Of a stretch of DNA of 64,000 nt, positions 17,180 to 26,730 are shown one piece after another. A program made the position numbers and the translations under genes. Each line of letters begins with the position of its first letter. Within the stretch, counting starts at the first letter, position 1. The stretch comes from Kumtagia sp963820075 (GTDB lineage: Bacteria > Pseudomonadota > Alphaproteobacteria > Rhizobiales > Rhizobiaceae), in NCBI GenBank assembly GCA_963820075.1, contig CAWFYS010000008.1, positions 62,001-126,000 of the forward strand, written 5' to 3'. The notes beneath the pieces were generated by a model. It was not told the DNA's origin and searched no databases. It saw only the letters and a list, made by a program, of their open reading frames with translations.

Positions 17180-18490
17180 CTAAAAACTGTCTTTCAACCA
17201 CTGACTCATGCGCTGGAACCGGCCGCCCGTTCCGCTCATACGCAACTTCGCACTGCCACTGATTCTGTCGCCTTCGAAACTGGCGACCTGCGGAAAAATC
17301 ATCAGGCCGACCGCGGCCGAAAAGGCCGGACCCTTCGCCGCGTCCGGCAGGCTCGCGACACCAAGCGGCCGGCCCACCCTGACGTTGCGCCCAAGAATTC
17401 GGCGCGCGGCATCCGGCAGACCGGCAAGCTGGCTGGCGCCGCCGGTGAGCACCACGCGCTTGCCCACGACATTGCCGTAGCCGGACTTGTTCAGCCGGTC
17501 GCGCAGCAGTTCCAGCGTTTCCTCGACGCGCGCGCGGATGATGCGCGTCATCACCGAACGCGGCACCTGCAGATAATCGTCGCTTTCGGCGCCACCCATG
17601 GGCTGGACTGTCACGATGTCGCGGTCATCCGCGCTGCCCGGCAGCGCCGAGCCATGCATGACCTTGAGGCGTTCAGCATCGTCGAAGCGGGTCGACAGAC
17701 CCTTGGCGAGATCGAGCGTGACATGCGTGCCGCCGATCGCGATCGCGTCGGCATGCACGAATTTGCCATCGGCGAAGACCGAGATCGTCGTCGTTCCGCC
17801 GCCCATGTCGATGCAGGCGGCACCCATTTCGAGTTCGTCGTCGATCAGCGCCGCAAGCCCGCTGGCATAGGGTGTCGCCACCATGCGTTCGACGGAGAGG
17901 TGCGAGCGGTTGATGCAAAGTTCGAGATTGCGCTGCGGCGCGGCATCGCCGGTCAGCACATGCATATCGACGCCGAGCGTGTCGCCGACCATGCCGCGCG
18001 GATCGCGCACGCCGCGCTCGGCATCGAGGGAGAACGCGACCGGAAGCGCATGGACGACCTCGCGCTCGGCTTTCAGCGCCTGCTTGGCGCCGGCCGCGAG
18101 CACGCGCTTGATGTCGCCCTCATCGACCTCGTGGCCTCCGAGATTGATGGTCGCGGAGTAGGAATGGCTGCGAAGGCGGCCGGAGGTCAGGTTGACGAGA
18201 AGCGAATCGACGGTCAGGCCCGACATGCGCTCGGCCGCGTCCACCGCCAGCCGGATCGCCTGTTCGGCACGCTCGAGATCGACGACGACGCCTGACTTGA
18301 CGCCCTGCGACTTCTGATGCCCGATGCCGATCACCTTGACCTTGTGCGTGCGCCCGCGAAGGATCTGGCTGGGCTCGCACGGCTTGAGCTGGGCGACGAC
18401 GCAGCAGATCTTGCTCGACCCCACGTCGAGGACAGTGACGATGCCAGCCTTGCCCTGCCCGACGTCCCGCTGCCCGCCAAGCCAACTCAT
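17180..18490 (-). CDS. ftsA: Cell division protein FtsA
   Basis: A 436-residue actin-like ATPase that ties FtsZ filaments to the membrane. The phosphate-1 motif VLDVGSSKICC, the SHDS2/SHS2 region, the phosphate-2 stretch CIDMGGGTTTISVF and the adenosine motif VVLTGGASQLAG are present, and the C-terminal amphipathic end FQRMSQWLKDSF is the membrane-targeting helix. The ATG overlaps the ftsQ stop by 4 bases (ATGA), so the two are translationally coupled. Confidence 0.96.
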   Translation of the reverse strand: MSWLGGQRDVGQGKAGIVTVLDVGSSKICCVVAQLKPCEPSQILRGRTHKVKVIGIGHQKSQGVKSGVVVDLERAEQAIRLAVDAAERMSGLTVDSLLVNLTSGRLRSHSYSATINLGGHEVDEGDIKRVLAAGAKQALKAEREVVHALPVAFSLDAERGVRDPRGMVGDTLGVDMHVLTGDAAPQRNLELCINRSHLSVERMVATPYASGLAALIDDELEMGAACIDMGGGTTTISVFADGKFVHADAIAIGGTHVTLDLAKGLSTRFDDAERLKVMHGSALPGSADDRDIVTVQPMGGAESDDYLQVPRSVMTRIIRARVEETLELLRDRLNKSGYGNVVGKRVVLTGGASQLAGLPDAARRILGRNVRVGRPLGVASLPDAAKGPAFSAAVGLMIFPQVASFEGDRISGSAKLRMSGTGGRFQRMSQWLKDSF

Positions 18491-19413
18491 ATGCGCTTCT
18501 CCGGCTTGGATTTCTTCGACTTGCCGCTCTTGCTCAGCGCCGCCTGGCGGGCTTCCGCCGCCTCCGGCGTAAGCTGCAGCACGACGCGGTCGGCGAAACG
18601 CAGGTCGATCTCCGACACCTGCCGGTTGAAAATGCCGGTTTCGCGCTCCACGCGAAGCAGTTCGGCGACGGCCCCTTGCACATTCGCTTCTGGAAGCTTG
18701 ACGGTCATGCCATTGCCGAGGCGCAGATCCCAGCGCCGCCCGCCGACCAGGACGTAGCCCTTCACGCGCGACGCCAGTTCAGGGAACTTCGCCATCCCGT
18801 CGATGAACCCGGCGGCGCGTTCCCCCGCGCCTGAACCGACAACCAGCGGCAATCCGGCGTGTCGCCCGCCGGTGTAGGGCACAATCACATTGCCCTGTCT
18901 GCCGATAATCGAAAGCTGACCGTCATGCTGCCAGATCGCGAACGGCTCGCGCTCGGTTATGCGGATCTCAAGGGTCTCCGGATAGACCTTGCGTACCGAG
19001 GCTACCTCGACCCATGGCAACGCCGCGACACGCTCGCGGGCGCCGTCGACTTCGAAGCCGATCAGCGACGTCCAGCCGGTGAGGTCGAGCTTTTCAAGAA
19101 TATCGATCTCGGACGTCTCGCGATGGCCGACGACACGCACCTGATCGACGGCAAAACCCGTGCGCGCCGTTACCGCTTGCGCCACCTCCGGCATCCTGCC
19201 GCCGATATAGGTGCCGTAGGCCCCGGTCGCCGCGAACAATATGGCCGTCGCGATGGACGCCGAGCAGCGCGGGGGAACGAAATCGCCGGTGCCGAGGCGT
19301 GCGAACAGCCGAACGGGCCGCCTGAGCCAGCGCGGCAGCACGAAGCGATCCGCCAGCCGCAAAGCGCCCGGCGCACCCGCCTTCCTGTCCTGCCCCGTCT
19401 TCAACGCGAACAC
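18487..19413 (-). CDS. ftsQ: Cell division protein FtsQ
   Basis: A 308-residue bitopic divisome protein that links early and late division proteins. I choose the GTG at 19413 because TGGAGGA lies 7 bases upstream and the protein then begins MFALKTGQ, like other rhizobial FtsQ. This start is nested 13 bases inside the end of ddl. One membrane helix (about residues 55-77, ASIATAILFAATGAYGTYIGG) is followed by the POTRA domain (FAVDQVRVVGHRETSE) and the beta domain. The end is strongly basic (KSGKSKKSKPEKRI). Confidence 0.93.
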   Translation of the reverse strand: MFALKTGQDRKAGAPGALRLADRFVLPRWLRRPVRLFARLGTGDFVPPRCSASIATAILFAATGAYGTYIGGRMPEVAQAVTARTGFAVDQVRVVGHRETSEIDILEKLDLTGWTSLIGFEVDGARERVAALPWVEVASVRKVYPETLEIRITEREPFAIWQHDGQLSIIGRQGNVIVPYTGGRHAGLPLVVGSGAGERAAGFIDGMAKFPELASRVKGYVLVGGRRWDLRLGNGMTVKLPEANVQGAVAELLRVERETGIFNRQVSEIDLRFADRVVLQLTPEAAEARQAALSKSGKSKKSKPEKRI

Positions 19414-20327
19414 GACGCGTCCTCCACCATCCAACTCAGCAACTCACCAAAGGAATGCCCCGCCTCGGCGGCAATCTCCGGCACAAGCGACGTCGGCGTC
19501 ATGCCCGGCTGGGTGTTCAGCTCCAGCCACACGACTTCACCATCTTCGGAGTGGCGATCGTCGTAGCGGAAATCCGACCGGGAGACGCCCCGACAGCCGA
19601 TTGCCTGATGAGCCGTGAGCGCCAGTGTCTGAATCTTTTGGTAAATATTTAGTGAAATTTTAGCCGGCACGACGTGTTTTGATCCGCCCGGCACATACTT
19701 GGAGTCGTAGTCGTAGAAGGCATGGCCCGTCGGCACGATTTCGCAGACGCCCAGCGCCACATCGCCCATGACGGCACAGGTCAGCTCGCGCCCGTGAATG
19801 TAGCGCTCGACCATGACCCGGTCGCCATAGTTCCACTCGGCGGAAGCGATGACCTGCGGCGGGAAGGATTGCCCTTCCTTGACGATGACGACGCCGAAGC
19901 TCGACCCCTCATTGACCGGCTTGACCACATAGGGCGGCGTCATCGGATGTTCGTTTCGGATGGCAAAGCGGTCCATGACCCGCGATTGCGCGACGGGAAT
20001 GCCGGCCGCGCTGGCGACCGTCTTTGCCAGTTCCTTGTCCATGGCGAGCGCCGAGGCCAGCACCCCGGAATGCGTGTAGGGAATGCCGAGGAATTCGAGG
20101 ACGCCCTGGATCGTGCCGTCCTCGCCATAAGGTCCATGCAGCGCGTTGAATGCGACATCCGGCTTGAGCAAGGCAAGCACGGCTCCGACGTCTCGCCCCA
20201 CATCGACGCGCGTGACCTTGTAGCCGGCCCTCTCAAGCGCGTCGGCGCAAGCGTTGCCGGAGGACAAGGACACGGGCCGTTCGGAGGAGAAACCTCCATA
20301 CAGAACAGCAACGTGCTTCTTCGACAT
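19401..20327 (-). CDS. ddl: D-alanine--D-alanine ligase
   Basis: A 308-residue ATP-grasp enzyme that makes the D-Ala-D-Ala dipeptide of peptidoglycan precursors. VLYGGFSSERPVSLSSG (about 8-24), LHGPYGEDGTIQGVLE, KPVNEGSSFGV (ATP loop) and the metal-binding end WLELNTQPGMTPTSLVPE are the family motifs. The ATG at 20327 is preceded by GAGGGGA. Its 3' end overlaps the ftsQ start. Upstream, the 344-bp gap to murB breaks the otherwise tight operon. Confidence 0.95.
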   Translation of the reverse strand: MSKKHVAVLYGGFSSERPVSLSSGNACADALERAGYKVTRVDVGRDVGAVLALLKPDVAFNALHGPYGEDGTIQGVLEFLGIPYTHSGVLASALAMDKELAKTVASAAGIPVAQSRVMDRFAIRNEHPMTPPYVVKPVNEGSSFGVVIVKEGQSFPPQVIASAEWNYGDRVMVERYIHGRELTCAVMGDVALGVCEIVPTGHAFYDYDSKYVPGGSKHVVPAKISLNIYQKIQTLALTAHQAIGCRGVSRSDFRYDDRHSEDGEVVWLELNTQPGMTPTSLVPEIAAEAGHSFGELLSWMVEDASCSR

Positions 20328-20573
20328 GCTACGCGATCCCCTCGGCGTCCCACACAACGCATCAAGCGTTTCCGAACAAAGTCCAAGACGCTCTGGCAAG
20401 CCCCCTAGCCAGTTACGCTGCGTACGACTCAAATCAGGAAACGCTATGTAGCCAAAGAATCAGACACTGGATTCCGTGGCAAGCACGATTTTCCGGAAAT
20501 CGATATTCCTGCACCGCGCGCTGAATTTGAGTGCCCGCCATGTCTTTTGGGACGCGCTCGGATCGCCAGTTCG

Positions 20574-20668
20574 CCTGCGCGGCTTCGCCCACGCTTCGCC
20601 TGCCCGGCTTCGTGTCTGTCGCGGAATTCCGTCGGATAAAATCCGGCTTTGCCGGAAGATGGCGGAAG
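20574..20668 (-). repeat. Diverged relative of the 108-bp element in the murB-ddl gap
   Basis: Read on the minus strand it shares with the 108-bp family the block GGCAGGCGAAGCGTGGGCG plus AAGCCGCGCAGG and the preceding GCGACAGA/CGAAGCC region, but the rest is rearranged, with its own hairpin CCGGCAAAGCCGG. The remainder of the 344-bp gap (20328-20573) shows no gene. This gap is the only large break between consecutive mur/fts genes from mraZ to ftsZ. Confidence 0.6.
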
Positions 20669-20671
20669 CGG

Positions 20672-21637
20672 TCAGAGCAGCAGGCCGAGAAACTCCTGCA
20701 CCTCGTGTCCGGGCTTGAAGCGGCCGATGCGCTTGATCTCCCACTGCAACCGGATGCCTGAGCGCTCGAGCACACGCGCGCGCACCGTCTCGCCCAGATA
20801 TTCCAGGTCGTAGCCGGTCGCATTGCCGGTGTTGATCATGAAGTTGCAGTGCATCGGCGACATCTGCGCCCCGCCGATCATCAGGCCGCGGCAGCCGGCC
20901 TTGTCGATTTCCTTCCAGGCCGAGGTTCCTTCCGGATTCTTGAAGGTCGAGCCGCCGGTTTTCTCGCGGATCGGCTGCACCGTCTCGCGATGCTGCTGCA
21001 CGGCGTCCATGGCCGACCTGATCGTGTCGCGATCCTCCGGATACCCCTCCAGCACGGCGGAAGTGAAGATGAAATCAGCGGGTGCCGACGAATGCCGATA
21101 GGCGTAGCTCATGTCGGCGTTCGAGAGCGTATGCAGGGCGCCCTTTCGATCGAGGGCGCGAACTTCGACAACGCGCTCGCGCGTTTCGACGCCGTTGGCT
21201 CCGGCATTCATGCGCAGGGCCCCGCCAATGCCGCCGGGGATGCCGTGATAGAAATGGAAGCCGCCTATTCCGGCCTCCAGCGCCAGCGCCGCGACCCGCT
21301 TGTCCGGCGTGGCCGCACCGGCCCGAATGCGTGTCGCGGATATGACCTCCGCTTCACCGAACCCCTTGGCCGACAGGCGCACCACGAAACCGGGAATGCC
21401 GCCCTCGCGCACCAGAAGATTGGAGCCGATGCCCACCACCGTGACGGGAACGTCATCGGGCACAGCCTTGAGAAAGACGGCGAGATCGTCCTCGTCGGCC
21501 GGTTGAAACAATGCATCGGCCGTGCCGCCCGCCCGGAACCAGGTGATCTTGTCCATTTCGGCGTCCGGCGTGACGCGGCCGCGCAGGCCATCCAGCCTGT
21601 CGCCAAGCCGGGCGATGAGATCCTGACCGCGCCTCAT
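20672..21637 (-). CDS. murB: UDP-N-acetylenolpyruvoylglucosamine reductase
   Basis: A 321-residue FAD enzyme that reduces UDP-GlcNAc-enolpyruvate to UDP-MurNAc. The FAD-binding motifs VVGIGSNLLVREGG and GIPGGIGGALRMNAGA, and the substrate loop GGSTFKNPEG are present. The start overlaps the murC stop by 4 bases (ATGA). Length is as usual for alphaproteobacteria. It ends 345 bp before ddl. Confidence 0.96.
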   Translation of the reverse strand: MRRGQDLIARLGDRLDGLRGRVTPDAEMDKITWFRAGGTADALFQPADEDDLAVFLKAVPDDVPVTVVGIGSNLLVREGGIPGFVVRLSAKGFGEAEVISATRIRAGAATPDKRVAALALEAGIGGFHFYHGIPGGIGGALRMNAGANGVETRERVVEVRALDRKGALHTLSNADMSYAYRHSSAPADFIFTSAVLEGYPEDRDTIRSAMDAVQQHRETVQPIREKTGGSTFKNPEGTSAWKEIDKAGCRGLMIGGAQMSPMHCNFMINTGNATGYDLEYLGETVRARVLERSGIRLQWEIKRIGRFKPGHEVQEFLGLLL

Positions 21638-23040
21638 GCTGCCTCGCCGCCGAGTTCCTTCGGCAGGGCGTAGGCCCATTGCGTGATAGTGCCGGCGCCG
21701 AGGAAGACGATGAAGTCGCCGGCCCTGGCCAGATCGCGCACTGCGGGCGCGATCGCCGCCGGCCCGTCTATATAGCGCGCGTCGCGATGCCCGCCGGCGC
21801 GGATACGATGGACCAGCGCCTGCGAATTGACGCCTTCGATCGGATCTTCGCCGGCCGCATAGACGGGGGCCACCATGATCGTGTCGGCGTCGTTGAAGCA
21901 GGCCGAAAACTCGTCGAACAGGTCGTGAAGGCGCGTGAATCGATGCGGCTGGGCGATGGCGATCACCCTGCCCTGCGTTGCCTCGCGGGCCGCCTTCAGA
22001 ACCGCCTTGATCTCGACCGGATGGTGTCCGTAGTCGTCGTAGATGCGCACGCCGTTCCAGGTCCCGGTCGGCGTGAAGCGGCGCTTGACGCCGCCGAAGG
22101 TCGAGAGCCCCTTCTTGATCGCATCGCCCGTGATTCCAAGCTCGTGCGCGACGGCGATCGCTGCCGTGGCATTCGACACATTGTGCCGGCCGGGCATCGG
22201 CAGCCGCAGGTCCTCGATCACCGTTTGCGCGCCGGTCTTGCGGTCGCGGATGATCACGTCGAACAGCGAGGCGCCGTTGTCCATGCGATGGCGCGTGAAG
22301 CGCACGTCCGCCTGGGCGTTCTCGCCATAGGTGATGACGCGCCGGTCCTCGATCCGGGCGACCAGCGCCTGAACTTCGGGGTGGTCGGTGCACATGACGC
22401 CGAAACCATAGAATGGCACGTTCTCGACAAACTGCCGAAAAGCCTCGCGGACCTTGTCGAAACTGCCGTAGTGGTCGAGATGCTCGGGATCGATATTGGT
22501 GACCACGGCGATGTCGGCGGGCAGCTTCAGGAAGGTTCCGTCGCTCTCGTCGGCCTCCACCACCATCCAGTCGCCAGCGCCCATGCGGGCGTTCGTGCCG
22601 TAGGCATTGATAATGCCGCCATTGATGACGGTGGGATCGAGCCCGCCGGCATCCAGCAGCGCCGCGACCATGGAGGTGGTGGTCGTCTTGCCGTGAGTGC
22701 CGCCGATCGCCACCGCCTGGCGGAACCGCATGAGTTCGGCCAGCATCTCGGCGCGCCGCACGATCGGCAACAGCATTTCGCGCGCCGCGACGAGTTCCGG
22801 ATTGGTCTTCCTGATCGCGGTCGATACGACGACGACCTCGGCGTCGCCGAGATTCTTGGCCCGGTGGCCGACGAAGCACTCGATGCCCTTTTCGCGCAGG
22901 CGCTGCACATTGGCGCCGTCGGCCTGGTCCGATCCCTGCACGCGGTAGCCAAGTTTGTGCAGCACTTCGGCTATGCCGCTCATGCCGATGCCGCCGATGC
23001 CTATGAAATGCACCGGCCCGATGCTCTGCGGCATCTTCAT
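21634..23040 (-). CDS. murC: UDP-N-acetylmuramate--L-alanine ligase
   Basis: A 468-residue cytoplasmic ATP-dependent ligase that adds the first amino acid, L-alanine, to UDP-MurNAc. The Rossmann start HFIGIGGIGMSGIAEVL (about 11-27) and the ATP loop GTHGKTTT (114-121) are typical of MurC, as are EADESDGTF and YGHHPVEIKA. Overlaps of 4 bases with murG and with murB place it in the coupled chain. Confidence 0.97.
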   Translation of the reverse strand: MKMPQSIGPVHFIGIGGIGMSGIAEVLHKLGYRVQGSDQADGANVQRLREKGIECFVGHRAKNLGDAEVVVVSTAIRKTNPELVAAREMLLPIVRRAEMLAELMRFRQAVAIGGTHGKTTTTSMVAALLDAGGLDPTVINGGIINAYGTNARMGAGDWMVVEADESDGTFLKLPADIAVVTNIDPEHLDHYGSFDKVREAFRQFVENVPFYGFGVMCTDHPEVQALVARIEDRRVITYGENAQADVRFTRHRMDNGASLFDVIIRDRKTGAQTVIEDLRLPMPGRHNVSNATAAIAVAHELGITGDAIKKGLSTFGGVKRRFTPTGTWNGVRIYDDYGHHPVEIKAVLKAAREATQGRVIAIAQPHRFTRLHDLFDEFSACFNDADTIMVAPVYAAGEDPIEGVNSQALVHRIRAGGHRDARYIDGPAAIAPAVRDLARAGDFIVFLGAGTITQWAYALPKELGGEAA

Positions 23041-24164
23041 GGGCGCGCTCCCTTCTTGAGTTCGCTGATCGTTGTTCCCCGGGCAATAGCCTCTGTCAGG
23101 TCGGCTAGCAACCGCGCCGCGTCCGGCCTGCCGGCCGACTTCGCCGCCGCGGCCATCCTCGCCAGCCGATCCGGATCGTCCATGAGGCCGCCGATCAATC
23201 CGGCGATGCGCTCCGCCGAAAGGCTCGCCTGCGCATGCACTTCCGCCCCGCCGGCCGCCGCCAGCGCCGCCGCATTGGCCGCCTGGTCATGATCCAGCGC
23301 GTGCGGATAAGGCACGAACAGCACCGGCCGGCCGATCACGGCGATCTCCGAAACGGTCGAGGCACCGGAGCGCGAGATGACCAGATGCGCACCGGCGATC
23401 CGGCGCGCCATGTCGCTGAAGAAGGGTGAAATCTCGGCCGGGACGCCGAGTTCCTCATACGCTTTCCTGACCTGCTCCAAATCCTCGGCGCGCGCCTGCT
23501 GCGTGACGCGCAGCCGCCCGCGCCGGCCCTCGGGCAGCATGGCGATCGCCGCCGGAACGGCCTGCGAGAAGAACCGGGCTCCCTGACTGCCGCCGAACAC
23601 CAGGAGCCGGAAAGGTTCGCCGGCCGCGGCGGGAACATAGGGCGTCGCCGCCGCCTCCAGCACCGCCGGCCGGACCGGATTTCCCGTGACGACGATCTTC
23701 TCCGCGACGCCGCCGCTGCCGCCTTCCAGGAACCCGCCGGCTATCGCATCCACGCGTGCGGCCAGCGCCTTGTTGGCGCGTCCCATCACGGCATTCTGCT
23801 CATGGATCAATGTCGGCACATTGCGCCGCGTCGCGGCGTAGACGGGCGGCAGCGTCGGATAGCCGCCGAAGCCGACGACGGCCGCCGGCTCGAGCTTGCG
23901 GATCAGCGCGGAGGCCTGCCGCACGCCGCGCCAGATCGTCCAGAAGGCACCGGCCAGCGCCAGCGGATTGCGGGAGCCGATCGTCGCCGATGCGATCGAA
24001 TGGACGGCGGAGGCCGGAAAGCCGCCGGCAAAGCGTTCGGCGCGGCCGTCGGTGGCCAGATGCACCGTCCAGCCGCGCGCAATCAGTTCATGCGCCAGCG
24101 CCTCGGCGGGGAAGAGATGGCCGCCGGTGCCGCCGGCCGCAAGCAGAACCGTGCCATTCGCCAT
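23037..24164 (-). CDS. murG: Lipid II synthase (UDP-GlcNAc transferase) MurG
   Basis: A 375-residue peripheral membrane glycosyltransferase that converts lipid I to lipid II. The N-terminal glycine loop LLAAGGTGGHLFPAEALA, the VGFGGYP motif and the C-terminal ISRSGASTVSEI donor-binding motif identify it. It starts one base after the ftsW stop and overlaps murC by 4 bases. Confidence 0.97.
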   Translation of the reverse strand: MANGTVLLAAGGTGGHLFPAEALAHELIARGWTVHLATDGRAERFAGGFPASAVHSIASATIGSRNPLALAGAFWTIWRGVRQASALIRKLEPAAVVGFGGYPTLPPVYAATRRNVPTLIHEQNAVMGRANKALAARVDAIAGGFLEGGSGGVAEKIVVTGNPVRPAVLEAAATPYVPAAAGEPFRLLVFGGSQGARFFSQAVPAAIAMLPEGRRGRLRVTQQARAEDLEQVRKAYEELGVPAEISPFFSDMARRIAGAHLVISRSGASTVSEIAVIGRPVLFVPYPHALDHDQAANAAALAAAGGAEVHAQASLSAERIAGLIGGLMDDPDRLARMAAAAKSAGRPDAARLLADLTEAIARGTTISELKKGARP

Positions 24165-24165
24165 G

Positions 24166-25323
24166 CTATTTCGCGGGCAGTGCGTGCCGCGCCATCATCG
24201 CGAATTCGGGCTGCTTGCGCCGCGCCGGTTTCTTGCGGGTGAGCGCAAGCACCATTCCCATCGAAATGGCGATCGCGATCAGCGAGGAGCCGCCATAGGA
24301 GATGAAAGGCAGCGTCATCCCCTTGGCCGGCATCATCTGCAGATTGACGCCCATATTGATGATCGACTGAAAGCCGAACACCGCCACCAGGCCGGACACC
24401 GCGAACCGGCTGAAGTCGTCATGCTCCTTCAGGGCCGTGTTCAGCCCGCGCAGCACAATGAAGGCGAACAGCGACAGGATGAGGAAACACATTATGATGC
24501 CGAACTCCTCGCCCGCCACCGCGAAGACGAAATCGGCGTGGCTGTCCGGGATAAGGCGCTTGACCGTCCCCTCGCCCGGACCGAGGCCGAACCAGCCGCC
24601 ATTGATGACGGCGTCGCGCCCCATGTCGACCTGGAACGTGTCGCCCTCGCCTGTCAGGAAGCGATCGACGCGGCCGGCCACGTGGTCGAAGGCCAGATAG
24701 GCGCCGAGGCCGCCGGCTACCGCCAGCGATGCGATCACGATGATCCACAGCCACGGCATGCCGGCCATGAAGAACATGACGCCCCATGTGCCGGTGACGA
24801 GGATCGTCTGGCCGAGGTCGGGCTGCGCCACCAGCAGCGCCACCACCAGGCACAGCAGAAGCACCGCCAGAATGTTCCCCGGAATTGCCGGGTTGCGGGC
24901 CTTCTCGGCGAACAGCCAGGCGCAGATGACGACGAATGCCGGCTTCAGGAATTCGGAGGGCTGCACGGAGACGCCGAAGAACGACACCCATCGATGCGCG
25001 CCCTTCACCTCCACGCCGACGTAAAGAACCGCAACCATCAGAAGCAGCGAGGCGCCGAGCATCACGACGGCGAGACGCCGGACCTGCCGCGCGGTGAGAA
25101 ACGATACAGCCAGCATCGCGACCAGCGCGGGGATCATGTAGACGATCTGCCTTGTGGCGAAATGGAAACTGTCGAGGCCGATTCGTTCCGCCACCGCGGG
25201 GCTTGCCGCGAAGGACAGAACGACGCCCAATCCCATAAGGGTGAGGAAGGCGGCCAGAAACCAGCGATCGATGGTTCGCCACCAGACGGCGGCGGGGCTG
25301 CGGTCCAGACGGCTGTCCTGCAT
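24166..25323 (-). CDS. ftsW: Septal peptidoglycan polymerase FtsW
   Basis: A 385-residue SEDS-family glycosyltransferase with about ten membrane helices that polymerises lipid II at the septum with its partner FtsI (also here). Typical blocks are GAHRWVSFFGVSVQPSEFLKP, AQPDLGQTILVTGTWGVMFF, GPGEGTVKRLIPDSHADF(V)F and PFISYGGSSLIA. Its ATG shares one base with the murD stop (TGATG), which fixes the start despite an open frame upstream. Confidence 0.96.
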   Translation of the reverse strand: MQDSRLDRSPAAVWWRTIDRWFLAAFLTLMGLGVVLSFAASPAVAERIGLDSFHFATRQIVYMIPALVAMLAVSFLTARQVRRLAVVMLGASLLLMVAVLYVGVEVKGAHRWVSFFGVSVQPSEFLKPAFVVICAWLFAEKARNPAIPGNILAVLLLCLVVALLVAQPDLGQTILVTGTWGVMFFMAGMPWLWIIVIASLAVAGGLGAYLAFDHVAGRVDRFLTGEGDTFQVDMGRDAVINGGWFGLGPGEGTVKRLIPDSHADFVFAVAGEEFGIIMCFLILSLFAFIVLRGLNTALKEHDDFSRFAVSGLVAVFGFQSIINMGVNLQMMPAKGMTLPFISYGGSSLIAIAISMGMVLALTRKKPARRKQPEFAMMARHALPAK

Positions 25324-26723
25324 CAGCTTGTCCCTCCGATGGGGGTGAGGTCCTCGATCGCGTGCACGGCGGCCCGGAAGGCATCGCCGCGCACCTCGAA
25401 ATTGCGGAACTGGTCGAAACTGGCGCATGCCGGCGAAAGCAGCACCACCACGTCGGCGGCCGCATCTTCGCCTGCATCCTTCGCCGCGTGCTCGACCGCG
25501 GCTGCCAACGTTTCCGATATCTCGTAGGGCACGGCCTCGCCGAGCGTCGCGGAAAAGGCGGGCGCGGCCTCGCCGATAAGATAGGCCTTGGCGATGCGCG
25601 GGAAATAGGAACGCAGCGGCTCGATGCCGCCCTCCTTCTGCAAGCCGCCCGCTATCCAGTAGATGCGCGGGAAGCTGGAAAGGGCCGGTGCCGCCGCATC
25701 GGCGTTCGTCGCCTTGGAATCATTGACGAAAAGCACATTGCCCTTGCGGCCGACCTGTTCCATGCGGTGCGCCAGGCCCGGAAAGCTCTCCAGGCCGGCC
25801 TGGATCTCGCCGAGATCGAGCCCGACCCTGAGGCAGGCCGCGACCGCGGCAAGCGCGTTTTGCGCATTGTGCTGGCCGCGCAGCGAGCCGATGCCCTCCA
25901 GGAAGGCGATGCGGCTGTAACGCCCCTCGATCGCTTCCATCAGGCTGGTGCCGTCGGCGAAATAACCGTCGGTCAGCGGCAGCCGCTTGGAGATGCGGAT
26001 GACCTGATTTCCGGCCTTTTCCAGCCGGTCGGCGATCTGGGTGCAATAGATGTCGTCGACGCCGATGATTGCCGTATCGCTGCCGGAAACCAGCCGCTCC
26101 TTGATCGAGGCGTAGTGCTGCATCGTGCCGTGGCGGTCGAGATGGTCGGGCGTCAGGTTGAGCAGGACGCCGGCGGTCGGATTGATGGAGGGCGCAAGGT
26201 CGATCTGGTAAGAGGAGCATTCGATCACGTAGAACCGGTCGTCGGCCAGCGGATCAAGCGTCATGACGGCTCGGCCGATATTGCCGCCCATCTGGGTGTC
26301 GCGCCCCGCCGACTTCAGGATATGCGCGGTGAGCGCCGTGGTCGTCGACTTTCCGTTGGTCCCGGAGATCGCGATGAAGGGCGCGGACGGCGCCTGCAGG
26401 ATGCGCTCACGTGTGAAGAGTTCGACGTCGCCGATGATTTCCACGCCCGCGCCGCGTGCCAGTTCCACCGTCCAATGCGACTTGGGATGCGTCAGCGGCA
26501 CGCCCGGCGACAGCACGAAGCTCGAAAACCCGCGCCAGTCGGCCGCCCGCAGGTCGCCCGAAGGAATGCCCGCGGCGGCGGCCCGGTTCACGCTTTCCGG
26601 ATTGTCGTCCCAGGCGAGTATCTCGGCTCCGCCTTCGATCAAGGCGTGGCCGGTGGCAATCCCCGAGCCGCCAAGCCCGAAGAGCGCGACCTTTTTTCCG
26701 GCAAAAGCGCGCGCGGGGATCAT
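25323..26723 (-). CDS. murD: UDP-N-acetylmuramoylalanine--D-glutamate ligase
   Basis: A 466-residue Mur ligase that adds D-glutamate. The N-terminal LFGLGGSGIATGHAL nucleotide fold, the ATP loop SGTNGKSTTT (about 119-128), NLTPDHLDRHGTM and VNDSKATNADAAAPAL are present. It starts 7 bp after mraY with GGTAGG as a modest ribosome site and shares one base with ftsW. Confidence 0.97.
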   Translation of the reverse strand: MIPARAFAGKKVALFGLGGSGIATGHALIEGGAEILAWDDNPESVNRAAAAGIPSGDLRAADWRGFSSFVLSPGVPLTHPKSHWTVELARGAGVEIIGDVELFTRERILQAPSAPFIAISGTNGKSTTTALTAHILKSAGRDTQMGGNIGRAVMTLDPLADDRFYVIECSSYQIDLAPSINPTAGVLLNLTPDHLDRHGTMQHYASIKERLVSGSDTAIIGVDDIYCTQIADRLEKAGNQVIRISKRLPLTDGYFADGTSLMEAIEGRYSRIAFLEGIGSLRGQHNAQNALAAVAACLRVGLDLGEIQAGLESFPGLAHRMEQVGRKGNVLFVNDSKATNADAAAPALSSFPRIYWIAGGLQKEGGIEPLRSYFPRIAKAYLIGEAAPAFSATLGEAVPYEISETLAAAVEHAAKDAGEDAAADVVVLLSPACASFDQFRNFEVRGDAFRAAVHAIEDLTPIGGTS

Positions 26724-26730
26724 CTTTTAC

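Noticed and set aside
15383..18295. A 970-codon open frame on the plus strand across ftsZ and ftsA
   Set aside because: It is the antisense shadow of two well-supported genes in GC-rich DNA; no ribosome site or protein family fits.
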